DNA of 64,000 nt from JAEUIE01 sp046350055 (lineage in GTDB: Bacteria; Planctomycetota; Planctomycetia; Gemmatales; HRBIN36). The stretch lies in contig JAXMBC010000001.1 in the NCBI GenBank assembly GCA_046350055.1, forward strand, positions 5,332,001-5,396,000. Reading direction: 5' to 3'. Numbering within the stretch: the stretch's first letter is position 1; every line of letters starts with the position of its first letter. The notes beneath the pieces were generated by a model. It was given only the letters and a program-made list of their open reading frames with translations, did no database searches and was not told where the DNA came from. Positions 17,406 through 26,169 of the stretch are shown here, piece by piece. A program made the position numbers and the translations under genes.

Positions 17406-18482
17406 TTATGCTGACTTCGTCAGCGCCGCCAACTGCTCCTTCTTGTCCTGATCCATCAAGGCACGCACCAGGTCGTTCATGTCACCCATCATCATTTTGT
17501 CAAGACTGTGCATAGTGTAATTAATGCGATGGTCCGTGACCCGATTCTGGGGGAAGTTATAGGTGCGGATGCGGTCGTTGCGTTCGCCGGTACCGATCAT
17601 GCCTTTACGCAGGGCAGCCCGTTCCTTGTTGACCTTTTCCTGCTGGGCTTCATAGATGCGGGTACGGATCATACGCCAGCAGATGTCCTTGTTCTTGTGC
17701 TGGCTGCGTTCCTGCCGGCTTTCCGCCACCACGCCAGTGGGGCGGTGAATGAGCCGCACGCCGGACTGGGTCTTGTTGACATGCTGACCGCCGGGGCCAC
17801 CGCACGAGAACGTCTGCGTCTCGATGTCCTCGGGGCGGATGTCGATCTGCACTTCGGTGGGTTCTGGCAATACCGCCACGGTAGCAGCCGACGTATGGAT
17901 GCGGCCCTGGGTTTCCGTCTTGGGAACACGCTGCACCCGGTGGCCACCACTTTCATAACGCATGAAGCGATAGACGCCGTCGCCACTCATGTTGAAGCTG
18001 ATTTCCTTGAAGCCCCCGGCATCGGTGGGGTTGAAGTCGAGAGTCTCGATCTTCCAGCCTTTTACCACGGCAAAACGGCTGTACATGTTGAAGAGATCGC
18101 TGGCAAAGAGAGAGGCCTCGTCGCCACCCGTGCCGGCACGCACTTCCACGATGATGCTGTCGAAGTCTTCGCCGGGATCGACGAGGAGCATATCCTCGAT
18201 CTTCGTCTTGAGTTCATCTCGCTCGGCAGACTTGACCTTGATCTCTTCCTCGATCATGGCCTTCATGTCGGGGTCGGCTTCTTTCGCAGCGTCGGCGGTC
18301 AGGGCATCCACTTCAGCGAAGAGGGCCTTGAGCTGGATGTAGGGCTTCACCTGCTTGGCAAGCGAGCCGTGCTCCCGGGCGAGCTTGGCATACCTGGCAC
18401 CGTCCGCCATGACGGCGGGATCGGCCATCTGGGCTTCCAGTTCGGTAAACTTTTTAAGGGTGACTTCGAGTTTGGGATACAT
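17406..18482 (-). CDS. prfA: Peptide chain release factor 1
   Basis: This is a class-I release factor of 358 residues. The catalytic GGQ is at 231-233 and the RF1-specific stop-codon recognition tripeptide (PxT) is PKT at 187-189 in QRVPKTETQGRIHTS. The loop before GGQ reads SCGGP rather than the more usual RASGA, and the catalytic Gly-Gly-Gln is intact. RF1 reads UAA and UAG. A methyltransferase of the PrmC type is not in the neighbourhood. The 5' leader contains a small CTCTTT/AAAGAG hairpin at 18493-18509. Confidence 0.95.
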   Translation of the reverse strand: MYPKLEVTLKKFTELEAQMADPAVMADGARYAKLAREHGSLAKQVKPYIQLKALFAEVDALTADAAKEADPDMKAMIEEEIKVKSAERDELKTKIEDMLLVDPGEDFDSIIVEVRAGTGGDEASLFASDLFNMYSRFAVVKGWKIETLDFNPTDAGGFKEISFNMSGDGVYRFMRYESGGHRVQRVPKTETQGRIHTSAATVAVLPEPTEVQIDIRPEDIETQTFSCGGPGGQHVNKTQSGVRLIHRPTGVVAESRQERSQHKNKDICWRMIRTRIYEAQQEKVNKERAALRKGMIGTGERNDRIRTYNFPQNRVTDHRINYTMHSLDKMMMGDMNDLVRALMDQDKKEQLAALTKSA

Positions 18483-18817
18483 GGACGGCCTGCTCTTTCG
18501 ATTAAAGAGTCTGCGGGATAGAGGAAAGAAATAACGAAAGAGCAGCCGCTACAGCACAGAACGTGCGGGCCAGGCGAAGGTCATCAAGCTATCAGGATTC
18601 ATGCTCATGCCTTCATTATAAGGCAGGAGTGGCGGAAGGGAAGTGAGTATCGATTCAACCCGCAAGGCTTAGCATCCACGCAGCCTGAACCGTCTCAAGT
18701 CTATGAAAAGCCACTACTTGCAGCCTGATGGAGATTATCGAAATATGATCAATCCCATTTGCATGTAACACGTCGCGACCTACACTTGCGCGCCCATAAA
18801 GTAACGATGAATCGCCT
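18483..18817. promoter_or_regulatory. Divergent intergenic region prfA / kinase
   Basis: This 335-bp spacer sits between two divergent genes, so it must hold both promoters. Apart from the small hairpin at 18493-18509 I see no open frame of quality, repeat or RNA motif. Confidence 0.3.
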
Positions 18818-21800
18818 ATGCCCTTCCAACTCGAGAGTCAGAGTGAGCCTATACCAGGTTACCGGCTGATCGAGAAGCTGGGCGCTGGTGGTTTCGGCGA
18901 AGTCTGGAAGTGTGAAGCACCAGGCAAGATACTCAAAGCCATCAAGTTTGTGCTTGGCGATCTCAACGATGTGACCGCAGTCGATGAAAGCATCAAGGCG
19001 GAGCAGGAACTGCGGTCCATCGAACGCATCAAGAACATCCGACACCCTTTCATCCTCAGCATTGAACGCTACGAAATCGTCGACGGTCAGCTGATGATCG
19101 TGACTGAGCTGGCTGACTGCAATCTGTATGATCGGTTCCGCGAGTATCGGGGGAAAGGCCTCATGGGCATTCCCCGCGACGAGTTGCTTGGCTACATGGA
19201 AGAAACAGCCGAAGCCCTCGACATCATGACGACCGAACACGATCTGCTGCATCTGGATATCAAGCCGCAGAATCTGTTCCTGATGTACAACCACATCAAG
19301 ATCGGGGATTTTGGCCTGGTGAAGGACCTGGAAGGTGTTCAAGCCAAGGTCACTGGTGGTGTCACCCCTGTCTATGCTGCCCCGGAGACTTTTGAAGGCT
19401 ACGTCAGCCGGTATAGCGATCAGTACAGCCTGGCGATTGTATTCCAGGAACTGCTGACCGGAGTCAGGCCATTTTCGGGGTCCAGTCCCAAGCAGTTGAT
19501 GCTCCAGCATGTGAGTGCACCACCTCTGCTGGATCCTCTGCCTCCTGCGGATCGCAGCGTCATCGCCAAAGCGCTGGCGAAGAAGCCACCAGACCGCTGG
19601 GAAAGCTGCCGTGCCATGGTACATGCTCTCAAGCATTCGCTGCGGCAGAAGATGGATAGCCCCACGGTGCTGCCCGATCTGGCTACCAATACGAATGTGC
19701 GAGATCGCAACTCCCGTGGCGACTCGGTGCCTCCGCAGGTAGCGGAAGCCCGACAAGGCAGTGGCAGGCGGGTAGACGATTACTTTGAACTCGGCCCCAT
19801 AACACATTCCAACACCAGGGTCTTAAGCAGCGGCAACGTGACGCAGCTTCGCAAGCCGCTTTCACGACCTCCGCTGCCCATGGAACCGGATGATTCCACC
19901 GGTGTCTTGCGGCCTGTCATTCTGATTGGCATGGGCCAGTTTGGCCGGGCAACCTTACAGTGGGTGCGTCAGGGATTGCAACTGCAATTTGGCCCGACAG
20001 GCTTGCCGATTGTCCGCTGCCTGGCCATCGATACTGATCCTTCTGGTCCCAGTGAACACCTTGCCCGGGTAAACGACCAGGAAGACCTTCTGCTGACCCG
20101 ACTCAACCGCCCGGCACGATACATCCGTTCGCGGGACACGTTGCCTCCGGTAGAAGACTGGCTGAACACGAACATCCTTTACCGTATGCCGCGAACACAA
20201 CTGACGAGCGGTATCCGATCGCTGGGTCGTCTTGCACTCCTGGAACATTATCGGGCCTTCCGAACACGGCTGGAACGCGACCTGAAAGCGATAACCGATC
20301 CTGCCGCCATGGCGGAAGCGGAGAAGACTGCCAAGGAACACTGCCTGTCAACGCGGCCTCGTGTTTATCTCATCGGCCACCTGGGTGGTGGTACGGCCAG
20401 CGGCATGCTCATCGACTGTGCCTACATGGTCAGGAAAGCCATGCGGGCCATGCAACTGGAAGAGACGGACATCCATGCCGTCTGTTACGTTCCGGATGAA
20501 GAATGCATGCAAGCTGCAGACTTGCCGGAAGCCAATGCGGTAGCGGCACTGCATGAGATTTATCACTATCAGCAGGCCGGCATGCCTTATCGTGCCCTGT
20601 ATGAAACGAAGGCGGAATGGACGGAAGATAACAAGCCACCGTTTGTGCAAATTCAATTGATTGAGACACCACCGCGTCCCTCAGCCTCGCTGGAAAGCAA
20701 GGACAAGGCCATACTCCAGGTGCAAAAGGTCGCAGAGGTTCTGAATCGCATCATCACCACGCCTTTGGGCCGGGTGGCTGATCCTAGCAAGCTGACCGCA
20801 GGCACATCGCCGTATCAGGCCCTGGGACTACGTGTCTTAAACTCACCGCGACGAGCACTCATTCGCCGGGCAGCTCACCTGGTGTTCCGGCGAATCATGG
20901 AGAAATGGTTGAAACCCGCTACCAGTGCCATTCAGGACACGGTCCGACTGCGTATCGATGGTTTCTTCCATTACGAGAAATACTCCCCGGAAGGCCTGCA
21001 GAACTACTTCGAGAAGGCAACGCATCAAGCCATCGGCAAGGCCCCCGACGCCATGATCCAGGCGATCATCGCGCCATTCCAGCATGGCATCCATGAGAAG
21101 ATGCCCGAACCCGATGCCGTGAAGCGAGCCTTGCGAGATATTATCCTGCAGCTTGGCTCTTCCAATGTGGGCTCCAGTGCCAACAACCTGGTGCTGGCGG
21201 ATACCAATACCAAGTTGAATCGAGCCCTCATCGATGCCAGTGACAAGATCGTTCGGAATGGAGCGAGTCGGCTGGTATTCACCATTTTCCGCCACCTCGA
21301 CAAGACCGGTTTACGCATGGGCGCCACCGAGGAAGCGCTGCGTTATACCATCACGAAACTCGACAGCTGGATTGCCATTCACGAGGCGCAGTTCAAGCAG
21401 GCCAACCAGGAATATGCCCAGTCGATGGAATATCTGCGTCAGGATCTCGAGGAGTATGAGCGACTGAAGTCACTCCCGAAGAAACGCTGGCCCAGTATGA
21501 CAACGCCGGGCGAACGCCTGCTCACCATCTTCCGCGCGAGGTTTCGCAGCCTGCTGCACGAGCATATTTCCAAGGTGTATATTGGATTTCGGGGTACCTG
21601 CTCTGATCAGCAGCGGGAAGTGCGTTTCTGCCGGAACCGACTCCAGGAACTGCAACAGTCCGTTCAGCCCGGAGAGAAGTTACCCGAACGCCCCGTCACT
21701 TCCAATCGCGTGACGGAGTCCGTCATGCTTCCCCAGGGGTGCAAGGATCTGCTCCAGGCGGTGGAGGAATTTGCAGCCAGTATTACGGAAGAAGACCTGG

Positions 21801-22339
21801 AGAAGATGGATGCAGTGGTAGCGGATCGCTTGCAGAAGCACTACCCACGCATCGCGGAACTGTGCTTCTCCTCGTTTGAACAACTGCGGCCGGTGCGGGA
21901 GACGATCACCCAGGAAGCCAAGCTGTTCCTGGAACAGCGGCTGAACATCGACGATGCGGCTGGACTCTTTCTGGATTGTCACAAGTCGCCGATGAATGCC
22001 TTTCACAAGGTCTATGAGGAAGCGGAGCCGATGCTGCGGTTACACACGGAAGCCGACTGCCGGGAAGCCGCGTTCCTGATGATGGTCGATTCGCCTCAGG
22101 CCCAGGAACTCGGCAAACTGGCAACCAGCTGTTACCCGCACATGCAAATCACATCATCCAATCGGCGGGATGAAGTAATCCTCTACCGCACGATCGTGGG
22201 AATCCAGCTGGATAATCTGCCGGTACTCAACGATTCGGGCATGGCAGCTTACAAGACAGCCATGGATATCGAGCACTTCACGCCACACAGCCGGCAGGAT
22301 GTCACCCAGTGGCACTCTCCAGTGCCTGCGGCATCCTGA
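18818..22339 (+). CDS. Serine/threonine protein kinase fused to a tubulin/FtsZ-like domain
   Basis: This 1,173-residue cytosolic protein has two modules. The Hanks-type kinase covers about residues 15-275: glycine loop GAGGFGEVW (22-30), lysine K43 in AIKF, catalytic loop HLDIKPQN (145-152) and DFG at 164-166. The loop is HLD, not HRD, so this is a non-RD kinase. A Pro/Ser/Arg-rich linker (about 280-360) leads to a tubulin-like domain: a Rossmann start VILIGMGQFG and the GTPase signature GGGTASGM at 523-530 (tubulin/FtsZ GGGTGSG). The last ~600 residues are mostly alpha-helical with charged stretches, probably coiled coil. It would couple phosphorylation to a filament- or GTP-dependent process. 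Confidence 0.85.
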   Translation: MPFQLESQSEPIPGYRLIEKLGAGGFGEVWKCEAPGKILKAIKFVLGDLNDVTAVDESIKAEQELRSIERIKNIRHPFILSIERYEIVDGQLMIVTELADCNLYDRFREYRGKGLMGIPRDELLGYMEETAEALDIMTTEHDLLHLDIKPQNLFLMYNHIKIGDFGLVKDLEGVQAKVTGGVTPVYAAPETFEGYVSRYSDQYSLAIVFQELLTGVRPFSGSSPKQLMLQHVSAPPLLDPLPPADRSVIAKALAKKPPDRWESCRAMVHALKHSLRQKMDSPTVLPDLATNTNVRDRNSRGDSVPPQVAEARQGSGRRVDDYFELGPITHSNTRVLSSGNVTQLRKPLSRPPLPMEPDDSTGVLRPVILIGMGQFGRATLQWVRQGLQLQFGPTGLPIVRCLAIDTDPSGPSEHLARVNDQEDLLLTRLNRPARYIRSRDTLPPVEDWLNTNILYRMPRTQLTSGIRSLGRLALLEHYRAFRTRLERDLKAITDPAAMAEAEKTAKEHCLSTRPRVYLIGHLGGGTASGMLIDCAYMVRKAMRAMQLEETDIHAVCYVPDEECMQAADLPEANAVAALHEIYHYQQAGMPYRALYETKAEWTEDNKPPFVQIQLIETPPRPSASLESKDKAILQVQKVAEVLNRIITTPLGRVADPSKLTAGTSPYQALGLRVLNSPRRALIRRAAHLVFRRIMEKWLKPATSAIQDTVRLRIDGFFHYEKYSPEGLQNYFEKATHQAIGKAPDAMIQAIIAPFQHGIHEKMPEPDAVKRALRDIILQLGSSNVGSSANNLVLADTNTKLNRALIDASDKIVRNGASRLVFTIFRHLDKTGLRMGATEEALRYTITKLDSWIAIHEAQFKQANQEYAQSMEYLRQDLEEYERLKSLPKKRWPSMTTPGERLLTIFRARFRSLLHEHISKVYIGFRGTCSDQQREVRFCRNRLQELQQSVQPGEKLPERPVTSNRVTESVMLPQGCKDLLQAVEEFAASITEEDLEKMDAVVADRLQKHYPRIAELCFSSFEQLRPVRETITQEAKLFLEQRLNIDDAAGLFLDCHKSPMNAFHKVYEEAEPMLRLHTEADCREAAFLMMVDSPQAQELGKLATSCYPHMQITSSNRRDEVILYRTIVGIQLDNLPVLNDSGMAAYKTAMDIEHFTPHSRQDVTQWHSPVPAAS

Positions 22340-22350
22340 CCGTCACAGTG

Positions 22351-22893
22351 CTAGTGAATCACCCGTTTGACATTCCCCTCTTCATCAATCATGGTCATGG
22401 AACTGACGAATTCCCGACGGACCTGATTGAGGCCGAAGGCACACATTTCAAAATTGTCACTGAGGCGACGCAACACCGGGTCGTCGTGATCTTCATCGGT
22501 GTGACTGGCGATGGCGTACGACCGCTTGCCCTGGGAACAGTAGTCGATGAAACTATCCATGTTGGATCGATGGCGGAGCTTCTTGAGAGCTTCGGGATAG
22601 ACACCGGTCCAGAACAGGGTGTAATCGCCAATGTGGCGGAAGACTTCGCGGCGAGTGCGGCCTTCGGGTGGAAGCCCTTCGGCTTCAATCAGCATGTTGG
22701 CTACTTCAGTCAGTTTCTCACCGCTGGCATCATGCAAAACATAGAGTCGATCGATGTGGACAAAGCGAGTCAGCATCTCGGCAAGATAATCGGTCAGCGG
22801 GGCGTCGCCGATGCCGAGATGTTCCATGAACGCGTGCTCGGTGACGCCGGCGAAGTAACGCTGGAGCACATTTCTGGTGGTGCTGATTGCCAT
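22351..22893 (-). CDS. Conserved cytosolic protein of unknown function
   Basis: This 180-residue soluble protein has no signal peptide or membrane segment. It is rich in Glu/Asp/Arg and His, with predicted mixed alpha/beta structure. Repeated phrases such as GDYTLFWTGVYPEAL and SYAIASHTDED do not match a family I can name. It is convergent with the kinase-tubulin gene (11-nt gap). A 27-bp palindromic element sits about 95 bp upstream of its start. Confidence 0.6.
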   Translation of the reverse strand: MAISTTRNVLQRYFAGVTEHAFMEHLGIGDAPLTDYLAEMLTRFVHIDRLYVLHDASGEKLTEVANMLIEAEGLPPEGRTRREVFRHIGDYTLFWTGVYPEALKKLRHRSNMDSFIDYCSQGKRSYAIASHTDEDHDDPVLRRLSDNFEMCAFGLNQVRREFVSSMTMIDEEGNVKRVIH

Positions 22894-22985
22894 GAGATGG
22901 CCCTCCTGCTTGGTCGAACGTGAGTGAACGCGCGGCTGACGCGAAGAGGAAGCAAGCCGCGACGAAGAAGATGGGCTTCTATTTG

Positions 22986-23012
22986 CCTCTAGATCGACAT
23001 CTTGTCTAGAGG
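22986..23012. promoter_or_regulatory. Inverted repeat upstream of the 22351-22893 gene
   Basis: CCTCTAGA and TCTAGAGG form an 8-bp perfect inverted repeat with an 11-nt spacer. It lies between the photolyase-like gene and the next minus-strand gene. It is not followed by a U-tract on the minus strand, so an operator is as likely as a terminator. Confidence 0.4.
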
Positions 23013-23074
23013 AATATTACCCGATTCCACAGTGTATGTTTGAAATTGTCAGTTGCAAACCGCTGACTCTACGG

Positions 23075-24526
23075 TCATGAAAGGGTACTGAGGAACTGTT
23101 CTGCGATGGAGAGATGTGTCTTCCGCCTGGGTCCCATCTTGTCGAGTTGCCTGGCCATCATGCTCAATCGGGGGTTCCTGCTGAAGAACTCCTGATGCTT
23201 GTCGATAAACCGCCAAAACAGGCCATCCCACACCGGGCACCATTCTCCCTTCTTGTAGCTGCTCATTTTGAGAACGTAACTCGAGCCGCTGATATAGGGC
23301 TTGGTCGTCATCATTCCGCCATCAGCGTACTGGCTCATGCCATACACGTTGGGCACCATCACCCAATCGTACGCATCGACGAAGAGTTCCATGAACCACT
23401 GGTAGACAGCATCAGGCTCGATCTCGCAGAGGACGAAGATGTTGCCCAGGATCATCAATCGCTCGATGTGGTGACAATACCCCAGTTCGAGTACCCGCCG
23501 GATGGTGGTGTCGACCGGTTCGATCCCACTCCTGCCCGTGTAGAAGGCAGTCGGCATCGGACGGGTATGCTGCCAGTAGTTGCGCGATCGCTGGCGACGC
23601 CCCCAATGATGGTAGACGCCTCGAATGAACTCACGCCAGCCGATCACCTGTCGGACGAAGCCCTCCAGAGAGTTGAGCGGTATCCGGTCGAACTCATTGA
23701 GTGCTGCTTCCACTACCTCATGCGGGGAAAGCAGCCCGATGTTGAGCATCGGCGTTAAGACCGAATGGAAGAGGACAGCTTCACTCGGATGAATGGCATC
23801 TTCATAGTCACCGAACTGAGAGAGTCGATGACGAATGAAATCAGTCAACCAGGCACGAGCAGCCGGGTAACCAGTGGGGTACAGCAAGGCACGATCCGTA
23901 CCCGGGGCCTTCGGGAAATGCTGATTCACATAGTGTCGTGCTTCCCGGGCATACTCATCTTCGCTCGCGAACTGTACCACTGGCAGATCGATGCCTTTCG
24001 GGAGTTTCTTGCGATTGTCGGTATCAAAGCTCCACTGCCCGCCAATAGGACGCTGATTCTCCAGCAGGATGCTGAGCCGCTGACGCTGCTGAATATAGAA
24101 CTCGGGAAAGAACAACTTCTTCTTCGTTCCAGCAAACGACTGAAACTGCTCAAGCGAGGTGAGGAAGTGCGGATCCGCCAGGATGCTGTATGCAATACTG
24201 GAACGATCGAGTGCACTGGTCAGACGCAGGTGGAGCCAGTCATCGTTCACTTCAACGAAGCTGACCGACTTCACCCGATGTTTTTTCAGCAACGGTGCCA
24301 GACTGCCCGTTTCCTTGAGCTCATGGGCCTCCACATAGCGTACGGGCTTGTTTCTGATACCGGCAGCAAAGCGTTTCATGCTGGCCCGATGCAGCATCAG
24401 CTTCTGGCGATGAAAGGCATACTGGGTAAAGAACAAAGGCTCTTCAATGACAAACACCATCTCAGCCTGATGCAGGGCAGGATGGTGTTCGAATAGTTGA
24501 TGGGGAAAGACCAGCGCTGCCTGCAT
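23075..24526 (-). CDS. Photolyase/cryptochrome-related protein (FeS-BCP/PhrB clade, ligands missing)
   Basis: This is a 483-residue flavoprotein of the bacterial (6-4) photolyase clade. The N-terminal Rossmann part (FPHQLFEHHPAL, VEVNDDWLHLRL) and the C-terminal FAD-binding helical domain (QVIGWREFIRG, YCHHIERLMILGN, PNVYGMSQYADGG, TTKPY) are clear. PhrB proteins hold a 4Fe-4S cluster through four cysteines. Here the cysteine in YCHH and the one in EWCPVWDGLFW remain. The region between them reads SGSSYVLKMSSYKKGEW, so the CxxC pair is gone and the loop is shortened. DNA repair is likely but the cluster is probably absent. It ends the intergenic region 4 nt from the sigma factor gene. Confidence 0.85.
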   Translation of the reverse strand: MQAALVFPHQLFEHHPALHQAEMVFVIEEPLFFTQYAFHRQKLMLHRASMKRFAAGIRNKPVRYVEAHELKETGSLAPLLKKHRVKSVSFVEVNDDWLHLRLTSALDRSSIAYSILADPHFLTSLEQFQSFAGTKKKLFFPEFYIQQRQRLSILLENQRPIGGQWSFDTDNRKKLPKGIDLPVVQFASEDEYAREARHYVNQHFPKAPGTDRALLYPTGYPAARAWLTDFIRHRLSQFGDYEDAIHPSEAVLFHSVLTPMLNIGLLSPHEVVEAALNEFDRIPLNSLEGFVRQVIGWREFIRGVYHHWGRRQRSRNYWQHTRPMPTAFYTGRSGIEPVDTTIRRVLELGYCHHIERLMILGNIFVLCEIEPDAVYQWFMELFVDAYDWVMVPNVYGMSQYADGGMMTTKPYISGSSYVLKMSSYKKGEWCPVWDGLFWRFIDKHQEFFSRNPRLSMMARQLDKMGPRRKTHLSIAEQFLSTLS

Positions 24527-24530
24527 GAGC

Positions 24531-25421
24531 TTACTCGACGAAGATGATTACCTCTTCGTTCTCTTCTTGCAGGGTAGTTTCAGGGACGACATTAGGTTCT
24601 TCGGGGAATATCGGCAGGAACGGGATCGGTGGAGCGAATCCCATGGCCACGGCGAGGAATCCGAGCGTGGCAATGCCCTTGGTCGCCTGAAACACACGAT
24701 AGAACAGGCTGGCAAAATGCGCGGCCATGGTTCCCATGGTCGCACTGGTGGTGACCGTGGTAGCTGCAGTCGCCATGGCAGGCAGCACGGTTGCCAGGCC
24801 GATCGTAGTCAGCCCCATGCCCAGCGGAAGCAGGAACTGGATGCCACGCTGATCGAGCCGGGCTTTCAAACGCCGCTTGGCACGTTCCAGTTGTCCTTTG
24901 ACCTGCCCGCGGGTCCAGCCGAGAGTGCTGGCCATTTCGTCACGGGATTGTCCATGCCAGTAGCAAAGCTGCAAAGGCAGGCGGTATTGTTCAGGCAGCC
25001 CTTCCACTTCGCGGCGAACGAGGTCCTGCACATCGGCATCCGCCAGGATTTCTGCCGGTGAGGAGATGGCAGTCGTGATGGCCTGTTCACGATCACGGCG
25101 TTCCATGCGAATAGCCCGGCGGCGCATCGCCTTGGATACGCGAATGGCGACGCCATGCAGCCAGCTGCGAAGAGAGTCCTGCTGACGTATTGATCCAGCC
25201 CGCTGGGCCAGGATCAGGAACGTCGCCTGGCAGGCATCTTCCACATCGATGGCATTGGGCAGTTCCTTGCGACAAACGGAACTGATTAATTGGATATACC
25301 GGCGGACCAGGATACCAAATGCTGCTTCATCCTGACGGGCCAGGTACCGCTGCAGCAGCGATTCATCGGTCTCCGGCTTCATCCATGAAAGAAACCGGTG
25401 CCTGGTAGTTTGTGACATCAT
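24531..25421 (-). CDS. ECF RNA polymerase sigma factor with C-terminal membrane helices
   Basis: This is a protein of about 296 residues. Sigma-70 region 2 (YLARQDEAAFGILVRRYI, VEDACQATFLILAQRA) and region 4 (LPEQYRLPLQLCYWHGQS, then the helix-turn-helix around MASTLGWTRGQVKGQLERAKRRL) occupy about residues 15-185. The rest carries one to two hydrophobic segments (LLPLGMGLTTIGLATVLPAM and IATLGFLAVAMGFAPP). That extension suits planctomycete membrane-tethered ECF factors, which may sense envelope signals through it. Two adjacent ATGs (25421, 25418) lie after GGGAGAGG; the second has the better spacing. It lies 4 nt from the photolyase-like gene, and ECF control of that gene is possible. Confidence 0.85.
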   Translation of the reverse strand: MMSQTTRHRFLSWMKPETDESLLQRYLARQDEAAFGILVRRYIQLISSVCRKELPNAIDVEDACQATFLILAQRAGSIRQQDSLRSWLHGVAIRVSKAMRRRAIRMERRDREQAITTAISSPAEILADADVQDLVRREVEGLPEQYRLPLQLCYWHGQSRDEMASTLGWTRGQVKGQLERAKRRLKARLDQRGIQFLLPLGMGLTTIGLATVLPAMATAATTVTTSATMGTMAAHFASLFYRVFQATKGIATLGFLAVAMGFAPPIPFLPIFPEEPNVVPETTLQEENEEVIIFVE

Positions 25422-25716
25422 CCTCTCCCGGTTCCCAGACCATCCCTTGCCTATTGGTGTCCATCGTAACCCAAATGGCATGCGAGTGCGAGAGAATCGT
25501 CAAAATCGTATCTCAGGAAATCGTATGCGTATTCCATGTCAAAATCGAACTAGGACAGGGGATGCACCGTAGAAATTCCAACGAATTCGGCACCCAAGCC
25601 GATTCGGCACTTGTCCCACCCCTTCCAACCGAAATATACTGTAGGTGGAAGAACCCTGCCTGCTCGCCGTTGTTGAATATCACACCACGAGCCCGCGTTT
25701 CCTGAGGAGCTTGGCC
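25422..25716. promoter_or_regulatory. Divergent intergenic region sigma factor / tatA
   Basis: This 295-bp spacer between divergent genes contains a near direct repeat GTCAAAATCGTA (25499-25510) and GTCAAAATCGAA (25537-25548). It may bind a regulator or the ECF factor itself. I see no RNA gene. Confidence 0.25.
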
Positions 25717-26016
25717 ATGTTTGCATTTATTGGTGGCCTCGGTTGGCCAGAAATTCTGGTGATCCTGGGCTTGGGTGTCCTGCTGTTTGGGAAGCGACTG
25801 CCAGAAGTGGGCCGCTACCTGGGCAAGGGAATTGTGGAATTCAAGAAGGGCCTCAAGGGTATTGAAGATGAAGTAGAGACTGTCAATACTGCCAGTAACT
25901 ACCAGGCACCGGAGCCTCCCAAGCCGCCGCAGCGAATTGCTGCCACTGCTCCCAAGTTCAGCGAACCTGCCGCGGTTGACTCCGAAGGCAAGGAACGCTA
26001 TGAAGCTAAGAGCTAA
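25717..26016 (+). CDS. tatA: Twin-arginine translocase subunit TatA/E
   Basis: This is a 99-residue protein. One N-terminal transmembrane helix (WPEILVILGLGVLLFGKRLPEV) is followed by an amphipathic helix (GRYLGKGIVEFKKGLKG) and a disordered Pro/Glu/Lys tail. This is the TatA layout: homo-oligomers form the channel for folded, RR-signal proteins such as the DUF1501 protein at the right end of this window. The start at 25717 has a good GAGGAG site 6-7 nt upstream; a longer frame from 25645 is not used. No tatC is nearby, and the gene is immediately upstream of tRNA-Val and the island. Confidence 0.92.
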   Translation: MFAFIGGLGWPEILVILGLGVLLFGKRLPEVGRYLGKGIVEFKKGLKGIEDEVETVNTASNYQAPEPPKPPQRIAATAPKFSEPAAVDSEGKERYEAKS

Positions 26017-26068
26017 CCGCTAAGCGGAATTGAGAATGAACGAAGGTCAACCAGGATGATAAAATATC

Positions 26069-26093
26069 TGGCCAGTCTCCTGACCGTGCCAGA
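26069..26093 (+). repeat. Partial copy of repeat family C
   Basis: GGCCAGTCTCCTGACCGTGCC here matches, with one mismatch, the complement of the right end of the repeat at 54,877-54,963. It lies just 5' of the tRNA-Val gene. Confidence 0.4.
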
Positions 26094-26096
26094 TGA

Positions 26097-26169
26097 GGGC
26101 GTTTAACTCAGCGGCTAGAGTGCTATCCTCACACGGTAGAAGTCACTGGTTCGAATCCAGTAACGCCCA
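26097..26169 (+). tRNA. tRNA-Val (anticodon CAC)
   Basis: This is a 73-nt cloverleaf: acceptor GGGCGTT / AACGCCC with discriminator A, D-arm ACTC...GAGT, anticodon stem CTATC/GGTAG with loop CTCACAC, and T-arm ACTGG-TTCGAAT-CCAGT. It is the attachment target of the adjacent genomic island. Its 3' end, from TTCGAATCC onward, is duplicated at the far end of the island, and the integrase gene ends inside it on the opposite strand. Confidence 0.95.

Noticed and set aside
18818..22339. FtsZ or true tubulin gene
   Set aside because: Only the GGGTASG loop and a Rossmann start are visible; it is a tubulin-like domain in a large fusion, not a division FtsZ.
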